From the IMG/VR virus record IMGVR_UViG_3300023184_000290, positions 1 to 37,703 of that record: a DNA stretch of 37,703 nt, one strand, 5' to 3'. Below, piece after piece: positions 6,265 through 14,355 of the stretch. Each line of letters starts with the position of its first letter. Within the stretch, counting starts at the first letter, position 1. The stretch comes from a virus. The notes under the pieces were generated by a model. That model saw only the letters and a program-made list of their open reading frames with translations. It was not told the DNA's origin and searched no databases. The translations under genes and the position numbers were made by a program.

Positions 6265-6690
6265 TTACATTGAAAAATAATGTACCTTTAATCCGCCATA
6301 AGTTTTTGTTGCTCCGCCCGAATTTGTTGCTTTTGTTAGGCGTATTTTTGCTCCTGATTTAGTAATGCTTACAAGTGTTAAAATAACGTCTGGGTATGCA
6401 CTAGATGCCTGAAGCGTAACTATAGCAAATGAAGGATCTGATGCTAGTGCTGTTCTATACGTGATATCAACATCTGTTGATTTCCCGTAGGTCAGGTCTT
6501 GTTTTTCAATAGCTAGTGCACCCATAACCATTAACTGAGCTTGGGTGGCATTATTATCAGAAAGGGAATTATTTAACTGATCTTTTGTTAAAGAGACTGA
6601 CTTCAAAGTATTAAAATCTTGAAGCAAACCATTTAAATCAGATGCGTCAAGAGGATTTCCTGCCTCAAATGCTATTGTCAATTTTTTCAT
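6265..6690 (-). CDS. Tail-associated small protein, probable fibre or tip accessory
   Basis: 141 residues. The N terminus (FEAGNPLDASDLNGLLQDFN) has the xG-x-LTAxDLN-like style found at the start of many phage tail-fibre and neck-fibre proteins. The C-terminal half is beta-rich and polar (DPSFAIVTLQASSAYPDVIL, then KTYGGLKVHYFSM). It is the last gene of the tail transcript and overlaps its upstream neighbour by 26 bases. The ATG lies directly against an AGGAG; a TTG three codons later has better spacing and may be the real start. Role inferred from position and N terminus only. Confidence 0.68.
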   Translation of the reverse strand: MKKLTIAFEAGNPLDASDLNGLLQDFNTLKSVSLTKDQLNNSLSDNNATQAQLMVMGALAIEKQDLTYGKSTDVDITYRTALASDPSFAIVTLQASSAYPDVILTLVSITKSGAKIRLTKATNSGGATKTYGGLKVHYFSM

Positions 6691-6871
6691 CTCCTAACCC
6701 AAGTGCTGCAGAATATTCTTCTACGGCGCTAAATTTATCTCTATCATTTTTTTCATTTATCATTTGTGTAAATTCTGCCCTCATAACTGCAATTTGTGTC
6801 TCATAGTTTGAAACAATTTCTCCAATGCGTTGCTGTAGGGCTGTAATAATTAGATCAGATTTATCTGTCAT
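6665..6871 (-). CDS. Small coiled-coil protein, 68 aa
   Basis: A nearly all-helical protein (LIITALQQRIGEIVSNYETQ, then MRAEFTQMINEKNDRDKF) with heptad-like hydrophobic spacing, ending GLGDEKIDNSI. It lies among the tail-fibre genes next to two helical paralogues and overlaps the next gene. A GGGG site precedes the ATG. Such small coiled-coil proteins near fibres can be assembly chaperones or trimeric linkers; nothing here distinguishes these. Confidence 0.7.
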   Translation of the reverse strand: MTDKSDLIITALQQRIGEIVSNYETQIAVMRAEFTQMINEKNDRDKFSAVEEYSAALGLGDEKIDNSI

Positions 6872-6876
6872 TTAAA

Positions 6877-7089
6877 TTACCCCGATACCTTTGCTAGTTC
6901 TGCAAGAAGAGCTGTTTTTTTAGAATTTAATTCTTCTAGCTGAGCTTCAATTGAATCTATAGAGCCAGAAGATTCTGATGCATTCTCTTCAATTAAAGAT
7001 AGATTTAAATTAAATATAGAGTACTCTAAATTTTTAATATGCTGATTAATGATTGCAGTTTTTTCTTCATTTGTTAGTTCATATGTCAT
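6877..7089 (-). CDS. Small helical protein, paralogue of the gene at 7121-7357
   Basis: 70 residues from the ATG at 7089, which has a perfect AGGAGG with good spacing; an upstream in-frame ATG at 7104 would only encode MEGGK from the ribosome binding site itself and is rejected. The protein is helical: LTNEEKTAIINQHIKNLEY, then NLNLSLIEEN, then a second helix LEELNSKKTALLAELAK. It lines up with the preceding gene product across its whole length. I recall this family near tail-fibre genes of environmental phages but it has no assigned function. Confidence 0.75.
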   Translation of the reverse strand: MTYELTNEEKTAIINQHIKNLEYSIFNLNLSLIEENASESSGSIDSIEAQLEELNSKKTALLAELAKVSG

Positions 7090-7104
7090 TTTTCCTCCTT
7101 CCAT

Positions 7105-7134
7105 ATCATAGCATATAGGGTTATGCTAGGTCAA
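7105..7134 (-). promoter_or_regulatory. Possible promoter, TTGACC-18-TATGAT
   Basis: TTGACC (7134-7129) and TATGAT (7110-7105) each match consensus at five of six bases with an 18-base spacer. The -35 box lies in the 3' end of the gene upstream. The expected start falls near the ribosome binding site of the 70-residue gene, so if used it would give a very short leader. Confidence 0.35.
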
Positions 7135-7357
7135 TGCCTCTATTTAAATTATCTAAAATAGTATTTAGAGTAATCATATTTGCTTCAGCCCTAGTAATGC
7201 CCTCATTTATTTGAGTAATTTCATCTAAAGTTGCCCCGTTTGTATTTGATTCAATTAAAGCAACATTTAAATGGTACAAAGCATTCTCATTATTTTTCAT
7301 TCTCTCGTAGATTAATATTTTTTTATCATCTAGCGTGATGTGTGTGTAGTTAGTCAT
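7121..7357 (-). CDS. Small helical protein, paralogue of the gene at 6877-7089
   Basis: 78 residues. ITLDDKKILIYERMKNNENA and YHLNVALIESNTNG correspond to the LTNEEKTAII and NLNLSLIEEN parts of the next gene, so the pair arose by tandem duplication. The second half (LDEITQINEGITRAEANMIT) is again helical. A GGAGG site precedes the ATG; a TATAAT (7371-7366) lies just before that, at the spacing of a leaderless promoter, so the mode of initiation is ambiguous. Function unknown, probably tail-fibre associated. Confidence 0.75.
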   Translation of the reverse strand: MTNYTHITLDDKKILIYERMKNNENALYHLNVALIESNTNGATLDEITQINEGITRAEANMITLNTILDNLNRGIDLA

Positions 7358-7393
7358 ATTCCTCCATTATAGCATTTAATAAATTAATAATCA

Positions 7394-10300
7394 TTATACT
7401 GAAGCGTCTCCAAATGGTGTAGGTGAAGGGTTTGTTGTTGTTGAGCTTGTGGCAGTATTTCTTTTCCAAGAACTTGCAATTTGAGTTCCAGCCGTGCCAG
7501 TTCTGCTTGCTCCAGTATACGGGATAACTCTAATTCTATACCAAGCATTTGATCCAGCTGGGGCTGCGGTTGTTGTAGATGTGACCGTTCCAGATCCACT
7601 ACTTAGTGTAAGTAAAGTGCTAGTTCCTGCTGTATACGTAGATGTTGGTGCAACTGTTGCGGAAGCTGCCCTATCAACACGAACATCACAAGAAACTGCA
7701 TTAGCGCAATTTATAGTGTAAGACATAAATGTTGGCCCAGCATTTGTATTTGTAGCTGAAATCTGAGTTACGGATGGAACTGGAACTGCAGCAGTTGTAA
7801 AAGTAACTGAGCCTGCGCCCGATGTACCAATGACATTTATTGCTCTTACATAATACGTATAGGTTGTTGAAGGAGATAGCCCAGTTATCGCCGAAGTTAA
7901 TACATTTCCTATATTTACATAACCGCTTGCTCCTAATTGGGCCTCGTAACTTGTAATTGCAGAACCACCATTTGCTGGTGCTGCCCAGCCAACAGTTGCT
8001 GTAGTAGTTCCAGGTCCGACAGTTACGGAAGGTGCGGGTGCGCTTGGTGCTGTTGGCAACGTATAATAAATTGCATATAATATTATTGAGGATGTAAATG
8101 CGTAGCTTGCTTGATTTGTATATACAACTGCTCCTGCAGTTGATGTTGCCCACCCAGAAAATCCTTTGCCCGATGGGGCTGTGAATCCAAATGCACTAAG
8201 ATTTGTTGCAGTATTTGCGGTTTGAGTATTCATTGTTCCTGTTCCACCATTTGCATCAAACGTTACTGTGAATGATTGTGCTGGTGTAGAAAACAAAGAA
8301 CCAGATGCCGACACGTAGTCACTTGTTGACGACGTTACTGTAACTGTTGGAGTGTAATTTGTACTTGCCGATAATCCTGTTACAGATGCCGAAGTTCCTG
8401 TTGTTCCAGTAAATGGGGTTCCAGTAGATCCTGGGACTGAAAGAGAATATGACGCTTGTGAAACTGATGTCCATGCAACCGATGCACTATTATATGTAAT
8501 TGAGCTTGTTGTTGGAGCCGTAACAGTTGGAACATAGTATGTGCCAGATGAAACTGATCCACCTGAACCAATTGCATTTACTGCACGAACCTGGAATGTA
8601 TTACCAGTTAATCCAGAAGCAGAGGTTATTGCATATGAAGTTGCAACAGATGCAGGACTTCTTGCAACCCAACCAGTGTTATTTATGTTAAATTCATAAT
8701 TAGTAATTGCTGAACCTCCATTTGATGGAGCTGTCCATGTAAATGTTTTGCTTGTTGTATTTAAATTTCTTGATAAACTTGTTGGTGTTCCTGGAACTGT
8801 TGCTGGTGCAACATATGTTACTGATCCACTGCCAGTAGCAGCTGGCGAACTAATTTTATCAACTGGGGCAGCTGAGGGAGATACAGCAGGTGCATATATT
8901 GAGCTTGTGCCTGTGTAATTAACTCCAGAATACACTGTGACAGATAAAGCTCTAACTAAAAGTCCAGAATTTCCAATAACTAATGTTGGTAAAGTTTCAG
9001 TTGTATCTGATACATTATAGCTTCCAGTAAGACCTCCAACATCGTAACTTAATTTAAAACTTCTTGCTCCAGATTGGGTCCATGATATAGTTGCCTTACT
9101 CTTTACTTTGTTTGTTACAGATGCAGTAACTGTACCACTTGTTGTTATAGCAAATGTTGTTGACGTTTGTATTGGATCAAAAATAGTTGTTCCACTTGCA
9201 ACACCAGTCAAAACAACTGTTGCGGTATCTGCGCTTGTTCCATTTGTCCAAGACACCAAGCCTGAATTATTTGAAGGGTTTGTTACGGTAACTCCTGACG
9301 GAGAATAATTTGTTGATGGTGTTGTGTCTGTCACGGCTAAATTATTTGCATTTAATGAAGCTATAATAACCCCAGATACTTGTGATGTAGTTTCAACTAA
9401 ATTATTTGTTATGACATGTAGCGTAAACCTATAGGTTCCAGATAACAAAACATCTGTTGTTACGTTAAGATTTGTTGCACTTAATGCCAAAGAGTTGGGG
9501 GCATCTACTAAAAAATAACTACTATATGTTGAGCCTGAAAGTTTTTCTAATGTTATAGATACTGTATATGTTGGATCGCTTGATGACGCTGAATAAGTCA
9601 CTGTTGCAGACCCTGCACCTGGAGTAACGGTAAAAGAAGAAATAGTTGGCGGAATATATGTATTTAATATTTCATTAGAATATATAAATAATGCGGATTC
9701 TCCATATCCATTTGTTGCCCAAACCTTTACCCTTATTTTTTTATTGGCAAAAGATGACATGTCATACGAAGACGTTGTTGCTCCAGATATATCTGCCCAA
9801 GTTGATCCCGTAGTATTTTGCTGCCATTGATATCTATATGAAGTTGGATTTTTAGTCCATGTCCCCGTATTTGTTACATTATAAACATATGATGACGCAC
9901 TACTTCTTGATATAACTGCTGATGCTGCTGTGCCTATTGGGTAATTACTTGAAACAAGCACGCCTGTACTTATTGACATAAAATCTGTACTGTTTGAATT
10001 TCTTACTCCATATACAATAAATCTAAAATAAATATCATTAACAGTAAATATATCTATTCCTGGTGTAGATGTTACTGTATTAAAAGCGCCCGTTGCTGGA
10101 TTTGAAATTGTTTGATATGCCGCTACGTCTGTCCAATCGGTGTAGACTGCTGAATCAAAATATGGGCACCATTGAAATTTATATTGAATAGTGTCATACT
10201 GGCTCCAATGATAATTTTTACCAGTAAGTATAACTGGATACGTTAAGCTGTTGGCTGATACCTGTACCCTTGATTCAATCATTGGAGAAACAACAACGGG

Positions 10301-10465
10301 CCAAAATTGTATCCAGCCAGTCAATGTCTTAATAAAAGCTTTAGCTGCAGTTTTCCAATCACCTGCTGTTGCAGTATTTGTAGTTTTAACTTTAATTTTT
10401 GTAGCAGATTTCCAATCGGCTGCTGAAGCAGATGAAGTTGTTTTTATCTTTAAACTAATTGGCAT
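7394..10465 (-). CDS. Large tail-fibre/adhesin-like protein with fibronectin type III and InlB-type repeats
   Basis: 1023 residues, rich in Thr, Ser, Ala and Gly. The N terminus has two copies of a short repeat ending in ADWKSATK and GDWKTAAK (about residues 3-43), then an aromatic patch (GWIQFWPVV), probably the virion-attachment end. Fibronectin type III domains follow; two are clear at about 555-645 and 803-891, both with the core TAPSNGGSAITNY or AAPANGGSAITSY. Between them (about 735-803) is a Listeria-Bacteroides (InlB B-type) repeat with TFDANGGTGTM and GFSGWATS. The C terminus is low-complexity (TSSTTTNPSPTPFGDASV). It probably reaches the host surface. No ribosome binding site is seen; TAAAAT ends 6 bases before the ATG. 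Confidence 0.82.
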   Translation of the reverse strand: MPISLKIKTTSSASAADWKSATKIKVKTTNTATAGDWKTAAKAFIKTLTGWIQFWPVVVSPMIESRVQVSANSLTYPVILTGKNYHWSQYDTIQYKFQWCPYFDSAVYTDWTDVAAYQTISNPATGAFNTVTSTPGIDIFTVNDIYFRFIVYGVRNSNSTDFMSISTGVLVSSNYPIGTAASAVISRSSASSYVYNVTNTGTWTKNPTSYRYQWQQNTTGSTWADISGATTSSYDMSSFANKKIRVKVWATNGYGESALFIYSNEILNTYIPPTISSFTVTPGAGSATVTYSASSSDPTYTVSITLEKLSGSTYSSYFLVDAPNSLALSATNLNVTTDVLLSGTYRFTLHVITNNLVETTSQVSGVIIASLNANNLAVTDTTPSTNYSPSGVTVTNPSNNSGLVSWTNGTSADTATVVLTGVASGTTIFDPIQTSTTFAITTSGTVTASVTNKVKSKATISWTQSGARSFKLSYDVGGLTGSYNVSDTTETLPTLVIGNSGLLVRALSVTVYSGVNYTGTSSIYAPAVSPSAAPVDKISSPAATGSGSVTYVAPATVPGTPTSLSRNLNTTSKTFTWTAPSNGGSAITNYEFNINNTGWVARSPASVATSYAITSASGLTGNTFQVRAVNAIGSGGSVSSGTYYVPTVTAPTTSSITYNSASVAWTSVSQASYSLSVPGSTGTPFTGTTGTSASVTGLSASTNYTPTVTVTSSTSDYVSASGSLFSTPAQSFTVTFDANGGTGTMNTQTANTATNLSAFGFTAPSGKGFSGWATSTAGAVVYTNQASYAFTSSIILYAIYYTLPTAPSAPAPSVTVGPGTTTATVGWAAPANGGSAITSYEAQLGASGYVNIGNVLTSAITGLSPSTTYTYYVRAINVIGTSGAGSVTFTTAAVPVPSVTQISATNTNAGPTFMSYTINCANAVSCDVRVDRAASATVAPTSTYTAGTSTLLTLSSGSGTVTSTTTAAPAGSNAWYRIRVIPYTGASRTGTAGTQIASSWKRNTATSSTTTNPSPTPFGDASV

Positions 10466-10471
10466 TTTATT

Positions 10472-10477
10472 ATTTTA
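10472..10477 (-). promoter_or_regulatory. Possible -10 box (TAAAAT) of a leaderless mRNA
   Basis: TAAAAT ends 6 bases upstream of the ATG of the large fibronectin-repeat gene, which has no ribosome binding site. The best -35 candidate at 17 bases (TGGATT) is poor. Confidence 0.3.
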
Positions 10478-10482
10478 CCATT

Positions 10483-13092
10483 TTATGCGTAAGTAATCCA
10501 GACATCTCCGATATTTCCAGCACTTACTGGGTCTGATGTATTTGTATATATATTTCTAAAATAAGCTCCAGTCAAGCTTACTTCAGATGCATTAGACCTT
10601 GCTGTATTTGAAAATGTTGCTGGATTATAAAATGTGGTATTTCCAGACATTTTAATTGTTCCAAATATTTCTGTTGTTCCACCTGTAGATACTGTAAAAT
10701 TAGTACCATTTATTTCTACTGATGGTGATTCTAAATAAATTACTTTGTCTGCTGATAATTTACCACCAAGCATTGACATTGTATTGCCTGTCCAGGTTCC
10801 TGGATTTCCAGTGGTTGAAATTGTTCCCGTAGATCCATCTAGCTGTAGGGATGGAACTGCTCCATTTTTATGAACTGATTTAATGTAAGTACCATCAATT
10901 GAAAATCCGCTGGCAGTTCCTCCGCTTCCGCCAATATAACCTGTTTCAGCTTTTATTGCACCTCTAATTTCGGCACCTTCTGCATAAAGAACACCTGTTA
11001 CGGATGATATGTTTGTGATAGGTCCTGTTACATTTGTAGTAGAATATGCATATATGCCATCTGTATTAATTTTAATTCCTGCATGTCCTGGGGATACAAC
11101 ATCTGCTGTTTTAAAAGAATTGGCAACAACAGTTCCTCCGCTTATTGTTCCAGTTTCTCCGTCTAAAATTAAAGTAGTTGTTCCTGCAGATGCCCCGCTG
11201 GATCTAATTTGTGCTCCAGATATGGACCAACCTTTATTTAATGTTCCATCTAAATTTTTTGAACCTATAAATCCGTCAATAGCTTTTATTGTTCCTGAAA
11301 GATCTACATCTACTGCAGTTAATTTTCCACCGTAAGTAATATTAAATGCATTCGACGATCTAGTTCCTCCAGACCAAATTACAACATCTGTTGATACGGG
11401 TGAATCTGGTGCATAAAATCCAACTTGATTTCCCTTATTAATTGAATTTGAATCTATTGTCCAACCTGCAATTGTTCCGTAATTTGCGGTTATGCTTCCA
11501 TCTATTGTTGATAATTGGACTGCCCTTTGTATTCCCCCAACGGTTTTCCTAACAATTAAACCTGTTGAGTTTAAAATATACCCATCTCCAGATAGCGTTC
11601 CACCAGTATCGGAAGAGGCCGTGGAAGTATTGCCTGTTATTGTTCCGCTATATATTGAGGCCCCGCTTGCTAAATTTATATTGCCGCTAAAAGTTCCTTT
11701 TTTTGCCTGAATATCTCCTATTACTGCAAGCGCTGATCCGTTCCATTGAACATAATTATCTGCACCACCAATTTTTAAAGAAGCACCTTGACTTGAATCT
11801 ATATACCAATAGTTATTTGTATTAAATACTAATCCTCTTTTACCAGTATCTACCCCATATCCAAATTTAAATGCTGTTGAGTCTGCATCTGTAATATTTG
11901 CTTTTGATCTAAAATATCCAGAAACGTCTACGTTTCCAGCAATATAAGGTGTTCCAGTAATTGTAACATTGGTAGTAGAGGCAACATATTGAGTAGAAGT
12001 ATTATTATACTCATCGTAAGTAGCAACTGCAAATTCATATTCTAAACCTGCTCCTAATCCAGATAGGTGGTATGTTGTTGCTGTCCCAGGAGAATCTACA
12101 TAGGAATATGCTGTTGGAGGTGTGGCAACCTGTCTCCATTTAATTCTATACCCACGTATTCCGTTTCCAGTTACTGCTGCCCAAGATATTGTAGCGTGTC
12201 CGTTGAATCCAATTACTCCATCTAAATCTAATGAGCCTACTGCTGTGACAGAAGCCACATTAGCTGGTCCATCTACATCAACTGTTATTGGACTATAAGG
12301 ACTAACACTTTTAACTGAAGAAAAATTTGAATTGGTTGCACTTAAAGTATAATATCTAATTTTAATATATTTAGTGCTTAATACTCCTTGAATAGCTATT
12401 GGACTTTTATCAATTGCTCTTTTAGTAAAAGTTCCTGATTGTGTATCTGACCACCAAACTTCTCCATAATTATATAGTCCTGATGCTATTTGTGCGTCAG
12501 TTAACGTCCAGGCTACTATGAATCCGTTGTCTGTTGCAGTAAGAGACCAAGCTGAATCGGGTATATCGCTTGAAGTTAATCCGTCTGTAAAAGCTGGAAT
12601 TATAAAAGATACACCATTACTGGCTGAATTAATATAATCTGTTCTTAAAAATCCAGTCAGTGATGTCTGAAAAACATTTCCAAAATTTAACATTATTAAT
12701 TCTTTTGATATAACAATTTTTTGGCTTGTTGTTGTTAAATCTTTTTTATGTCCAAACGGTACTGTTTTAGATACGCCCAAAACATTTCCTGTTAATTCAA
12801 TTTGAAAACCAGTAGAGTACGTTGGGCATGTCCAGGAAATTTCTAGGTTGGTTCCTACCCACGCTGCTACTATATTTGTTGATTCTGCTTTTGGAAGAGG
12901 TATTGTTTCTAATATAAATGTATTAGACCAAAAATTTTTATATTTTAAATTTAACGCTGGGTCTTCAAATTCCCATTGAAATTTAAATCCATATACAGTT
13001 TCTGGCAGCAAGCCCTTGATATCAATATCATAATAATTTTTATCAGATGGGTCAAAATACTGAGTTGTCTGTAAATCTGGAAAGTCTGCCAT
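10483..13092 (-). CDS. Tail-tip protein with fibronectin type III domains and repetitive beta C-terminus
   Basis: 869 residues. Residues 1-165 form a beta-sandwich-like N terminus (GLLPETVYGFKFQWEFED). Two fibronectin-type domains follow at about 170-275 and 280-380, the second with ISWAAVTGNGIRGYRIKWRQ and LSGLGAGLEYEFAVATYDEY. The remaining 490 residues are repetitive, Gly- and Ser-rich beta sequence (SGTITGNTSTASSDTGGTLS, then AETGYIGGSGGTASGF), as in the distal part of phage lambda J-like tip proteins. It ends NIGDVWITYA. It follows the baseplate genes and precedes the large fibre gene, so a tip or receptor-binding role is likely. Start by ATG two bases after the previous stop. Confidence 0.78.
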   Translation of the reverse strand: MADFPDLQTTQYFDPSDKNYYDIDIKGLLPETVYGFKFQWEFEDPALNLKYKNFWSNTFILETIPLPKAESTNIVAAWVGTNLEISWTCPTYSTGFQIELTGNVLGVSKTVPFGHKKDLTTTSQKIVISKELIMLNFGNVFQTSLTGFLRTDYINSASNGVSFIIPAFTDGLTSSDIPDSAWSLTATDNGFIVAWTLTDAQIASGLYNYGEVWWSDTQSGTFTKRAIDKSPIAIQGVLSTKYIKIRYYTLSATNSNFSSVKSVSPYSPITVDVDGPANVASVTAVGSLDLDGVIGFNGHATISWAAVTGNGIRGYRIKWRQVATPPTAYSYVDSPGTATTYHLSGLGAGLEYEFAVATYDEYNNTSTQYVASTTNVTITGTPYIAGNVDVSGYFRSKANITDADSTAFKFGYGVDTGKRGLVFNTNNYWYIDSSQGASLKIGGADNYVQWNGSALAVIGDIQAKKGTFSGNINLASGASIYSGTITGNTSTASSDTGGTLSGDGYILNSTGLIVRKTVGGIQRAVQLSTIDGSITANYGTIAGWTIDSNSINKGNQVGFYAPDSPVSTDVVIWSGGTRSSNAFNITYGGKLTAVDVDLSGTIKAIDGFIGSKNLDGTLNKGWSISGAQIRSSGASAGTTTLILDGETGTISGGTVVANSFKTADVVSPGHAGIKINTDGIYAYSTTNVTGPITNISSVTGVLYAEGAEIRGAIKAETGYIGGSGGTASGFSIDGTYIKSVHKNGAVPSLQLDGSTGTISTTGNPGTWTGNTMSMLGGKLSADKVIYLESPSVEINGTNFTVSTGGTTEIFGTIKMSGNTTFYNPATFSNTARSNASEVSLTGAYFRNIYTNTSDPVSAGNIGDVWITYA

Positions 13093-13093
13093 T

Positions 13094-13990
13094 CTAGAAA
13101 GTTATCTCCATTCTATATTCTATATCGGATGGTCTTCCAGAAACTTTTACAAGTGGAGTAGATAGTACAGATCTAGAAATTAAACCGTAGCTTGGATCAA
13201 ATGTATCTTCATCGTTTATTCTAAGGCCTTCAAGGTTTATTTTTGTTGTGCCCGAAGATTTTGCAGTTGCAGAAATTCCTATTTTATAAATAGAATCTAA
13301 ATTTGGAGTACCACTTGAAAGTAATGTTGAAAACATTATATTAGATATTTTATTACCTGTTGTTGCTTCGCCTGTAATTGTAGTATAAAAATAATCAGTA
13401 TCGGAGCTATAAAATTTAATTTTAATTGAAGAAAGATTTGTATCTTCTTGATTATATGCAAGAACAACTGTATCGTTAGCGCTATATCCTGATATATCTA
13501 AATTTGCTATTGTAGAAATATATTCTTTTGTTTGAGATGAAGTAGCTGTAATTGGTATTAATGCATTTCCAATTCTGGGAAATGGGGATACTGACGGACT
13601 GCTAATTATGTCAGCATAACCGTATGGAGATGTTGACTGTGTCCATAACAAATTATTTTCAAAATCAGATAGAATTTTATCATCAAAATTATTTTTAGAT
13701 GTTCTTGATCCTGGATAAATACCAATTTCTGAAATAATTCCAGCCATGTCTTGCGGCAAAGTTGTCTGATATATTACAGCATATGTGCTAGTTCCATTTG
13801 ATTGTGTTTGAATATCAATGCTAGCAAAATCTGCAGGAAGTCTATAAAATTCAAAACCTAGTCTGCTATTTGTATCGGATAGTGCATAATCTGTATTATT
13901 TGCTATACCAATTGCTAAATCTTGCTTAGAAAAAGAATTTAATCCTGCTAGGTAAGATGTTATAAATCTTTTTCCGAATCTTGTAATCAT
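13094..13990 (-). CDS. Baseplate/tail protein
   Basis: 298 residues. It starts MITRFGKRFITSYLAGLNSF and is beta-rich throughout (for example GTSTYAVIYQTTLPQDMAGI, EIGIYPGSR), without membrane segments. The N-terminal motif resembles phage baseplate or fibre-connector proteins, but I cannot name a family. It is coupled to its neighbour by TAATG and lies two bases from the tip gene, so it should be made with the tail tip. Confidence 0.7.
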   Translation of the reverse strand: MITRFGKRFITSYLAGLNSFSKQDLAIGIANNTDYALSDTNSRLGFEFYRLPADFASIDIQTQSNGTSTYAVIYQTTLPQDMAGIISEIGIYPGSRTSKNNFDDKILSDFENNLLWTQSTSPYGYADIISSPSVSPFPRIGNALIPITATSSQTKEYISTIANLDISGYSANDTVVLAYNQEDTNLSSIKIKFYSSDTDYFYTTITGEATTGNKISNIMFSTLLSSGTPNLDSIYKIGISATAKSSGTTKINLEGLRINDEDTFDPSYGLISRSVLSTPLVKVSGRPSDIEYRMEITF

Positions 13991-14340
13991 TATAGTGTTC
14001 TCCTTATATTCATTCCCTTTACAATTTCACCCGTAGAGTTTCTAACCTGTATTGTTAATTTAATTGTTGGAGGAACTGTAGTATAGTCTACAGATTGTTC
14101 CCCTTTTATTGAAATGTCTCCTAACGATGGTATCATAGAAGAGTCAACTGACCCATCGTCTCCGCCGTCTCCATTACCATCGTTGCCTCCGCCAACACCA
14201 CTTGTTTTAGCTATTTTTACCATTAAAGGTAAATACCCTGTGGCTATTCTATAAGATAAGGGGTCCAGGTCTTTATTAGCAACCCTTAAATACATGTAAG
14301 GAGACTGATCTATTTGATTGCTGGAAATCTTATTTGTCAT
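13990..14340 (-). CDS. Small tail protein with Gly/Asp linker, 116 aa
   Basis: Two structured parts are joined by a Gly/Asp-rich linker (GVGGGNDGNGDGGDDGS, about residues 48-64). The N-terminal part includes YLRVANKDLDPLSYRIATGY and the C-terminal part is beta-like (IKLTIQVRNSTGEIVKGMN). Linkers of this sort join domains in baseplate components. There is no ribosome binding site; TATAAT ends 6 bases before the ATG. Function unknown beyond its place in the tail gene cluster. Confidence 0.68.
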   Translation of the reverse strand: MTNKISSNQIDQSPYMYLRVANKDLDPLSYRIATGYLPLMVKIAKTSGVGGGNDGNGDGGDDGSVDSSMIPSLGDISIKGEQSVDYTTVPPTIKLTIQVRNSTGEIVKGMNIRRTL

Positions 14341-14346
14341 ATAAAA

Positions 14347-14352
14347 ATTATA
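14347..14352 (-). promoter_or_regulatory. Perfect -10 box (TATAAT) of a probable leaderless mRNA
   Basis: TATAAT ends 6 bases before the ATG of the 116-residue tail gene in a 15-base intergenic gap without a ribosome binding site. No convincing -35 box is present at 16-19 bases. Confidence 0.4.
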
Positions 14353-14355
14353 CCA

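Noticed and set aside
6877-7104. Upstream start ATG at 7104 for the 70-residue gene
   Set aside because: The extra five codons (MEGGK) are the ribosome binding site itself; the ATG at 7089 has ideal spacing to AGGAGG.
7701-8153. 150-codon minus-strand frame rich in Cys, Asn and Tyr
   Set aside because: It is an alternate frame of the fibronectin-repeat gene; the Cys/Tyr composition follows from shifted Thr/Val/Gly codons.
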